From contig CANMAI010000011.1 of NCBI GenBank assembly GCA_947495795.1, positions 62,001 through 126,000 of the forward strand: a stretch of DNA of 64,000 nt, written 5' to 3'. A model generated the notes under the pieces. It saw only the letters and a program-made list of their open reading frames with translations, was not told the origin of the DNA and made no database searches. Below are positions 63,569 to 64,000 of this stretch, in pieces. This DNA comes from an uncultured Paracoccaceae bacterium. GTDB lineage: Bacteria > Pseudomonadota > Alphaproteobacteria > Rhodobacterales > Rhodobacteraceae. The translations under genes and the position numbers were made by a program. Position 1 is the stretch's first letter. The number at the start of each line of letters is the position of its first letter.

Positions 63569-64000
63569 ATGACCGCATCGGTAAAAGAGAACTCATTTAA
63601 GCGGGCGATCCTGAAGGGTGAGGTTCAGCTTGGACTCTGGCTGAGTCTGTGTAGCAACATCGTGGCGGACGCGACCAAGGATGCGGGCTACGACTGGTGC
63701 CTTGTGGACATGGAGCATTCGCCGAACGAGGTTCCCTCCGTTCTGGCGCAGTTGCAGGCGCAGGAGGGGGGGACGTGTTCTTCGCTGGTGCGGCCTTACT
63801 GGAATGACACCGTGCTGGTGAAGCGGTTGCTGGATATCGGAGCGCAGACGCTGCTGTTTCCGATGGTGCAGAATGCGGAGGAGGCAGCTTCCGCCGTAAA
63901 ATCAACACGCTACCCGCCTCGCGGTGTGCGGGGTGTGAGCATGACGCAGCGGGGCAACCGGTATGGCCGGGCAAGCGACTACTTTGCGCAATGCGAGCAG
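63569..64000 (+). CDS. HpcH/HpaI-type aldolase (partial)
   Basis: The first 144 residues of a class II pyruvate aldolase; the right edge cuts it. ILKGEVQLGLWLSLCSNIVAD near 14-34, DWCLVDMEHSPNE near 42-54 (with catalytic His), SLVRPYWND near 71, LLFPMVQNAEEA near 95 (metal-binding Glu/Asp follow) and RYPPRGVRGVS near 114 are the HpaI signatures. Such enzymes split 2-keto-3-deoxy acids into pyruvate and an aldehyde. ATG 63569 is 51 bases after the enolase-superfamily stop, so both are probably co-transcribed. Confidence 0.9.
   Translation, partial: MTASVKENSFKRAILKGEVQLGLWLSLCSNIVADATKDAGYDWCLVDMEHSPNEVPSVLAQLQAQEGGTCSSLVRPYWNDTVLVKRLLDIGAQTLLFPMVQNAEEAASAVKSTRYPPRGVRGVSMTQRGNRYGRASDYFAQCEQ

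Overview
The window looks like a chromosomal segment of an alphaproteobacterium of the order Rhodobacterales (Roseobacter/Rhodobacter type). The basis is the gene families and their arrangement: a ChpT histidine phosphotransferase, the OlsB/OlsA ornithine-lipid pair, a class II DAHP synthase, yicC-gmk, ftsY with a long Pro/Glu-rich N-terminus, ccmC-ccmD-ccmG, and a DUF3553 protein. Base composition is GC-rich with high third-position GC in most genes. No rRNA, tRNA, insertion sequence or CRISPR array was recognised.

Layout. 0-4.4 kb: envelope genes (5-TM protein cut by the left edge, CDP-alcohol phosphatidyltransferase, cytochrome b561, periplasmic glucan protein OpgG, EEP-family hydrolase). 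4.8-5.8 kb: divergent HxlR regulator and DUF1330-like protein. 6.0-9.4 kb: SDR dehydrogenase, thiolase and GlxA-type regulator. 9.6-14.3 kb: DAHP synthase, serB, PAS protein, yicC, gmk. 14.4-21.8 kb: LprI-like protein, gamma-carbonic anhydrase, papain-like C-H-D protein, chpT, DUF3553, olsB-olsA, a zincin-like protein, an unknown gene and a divergent thiE. 21.9-28.5 kb: ftsY, a possible decayed gene, a MarR-GNAT fusion under its own palindrome, a secreted unknown, GNAT, EamA transporter, yciB. 28.5-40.8 kb: ccmG-ccmD-ccmC, a bile-acid-symporter-fold transporter, moaA, acyl-CoA synthetase, DUF218, Na+/H+-type antiporter, AlkD-like protein, glmS-glmU, HAD phosphatase.

40.9-51.1 kb, minus strand: five mutually overlapping genes encoding DUF4132 (1235 aa), a MoxR AAA+ ATPase, a DUF5682 protein, a VWA-domain protein and a SWIM zinc-finger protein. 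Set and order resemble E. coli yehI-yehL-yehM-yehP-yehQ as I know it. The function is not established; related MoxR-VWA systems have been proposed to act in chaperone-like remodelling or biological conflict. This is the most interesting system here. It is followed by an operon of a branched-chain-amino-acid-type binding protein and a chemoreceptor. By eye, 41-55 kb has weaker GC bias than its flanks.

55.8-64 kb: a complete oligopeptide-type ABC transporter, then a D-2-hydroxyacid dehydrogenase, an enolase-superfamily (mandelate racemase type) enzyme and an HpaI-type aldolase cut by the right edge. Together these look like uptake and breakdown of a sugar acid or similar hydroxyacid.

Non-coding signals seen directly: an array of 11-bp direct repeats occurring twice 30 kb apart (before yciB and before oppB), two inverted repeats whose 3' arm covers or touches a ribosome binding site (before the GNAT gene at 25864 and the antiporter at 34384), a 9-bp-arm palindrome abutting the MarR-GNAT start codon, several terminator-like hairpins, and an 8-bp inverted repeat in the leader of the five-gene operon.
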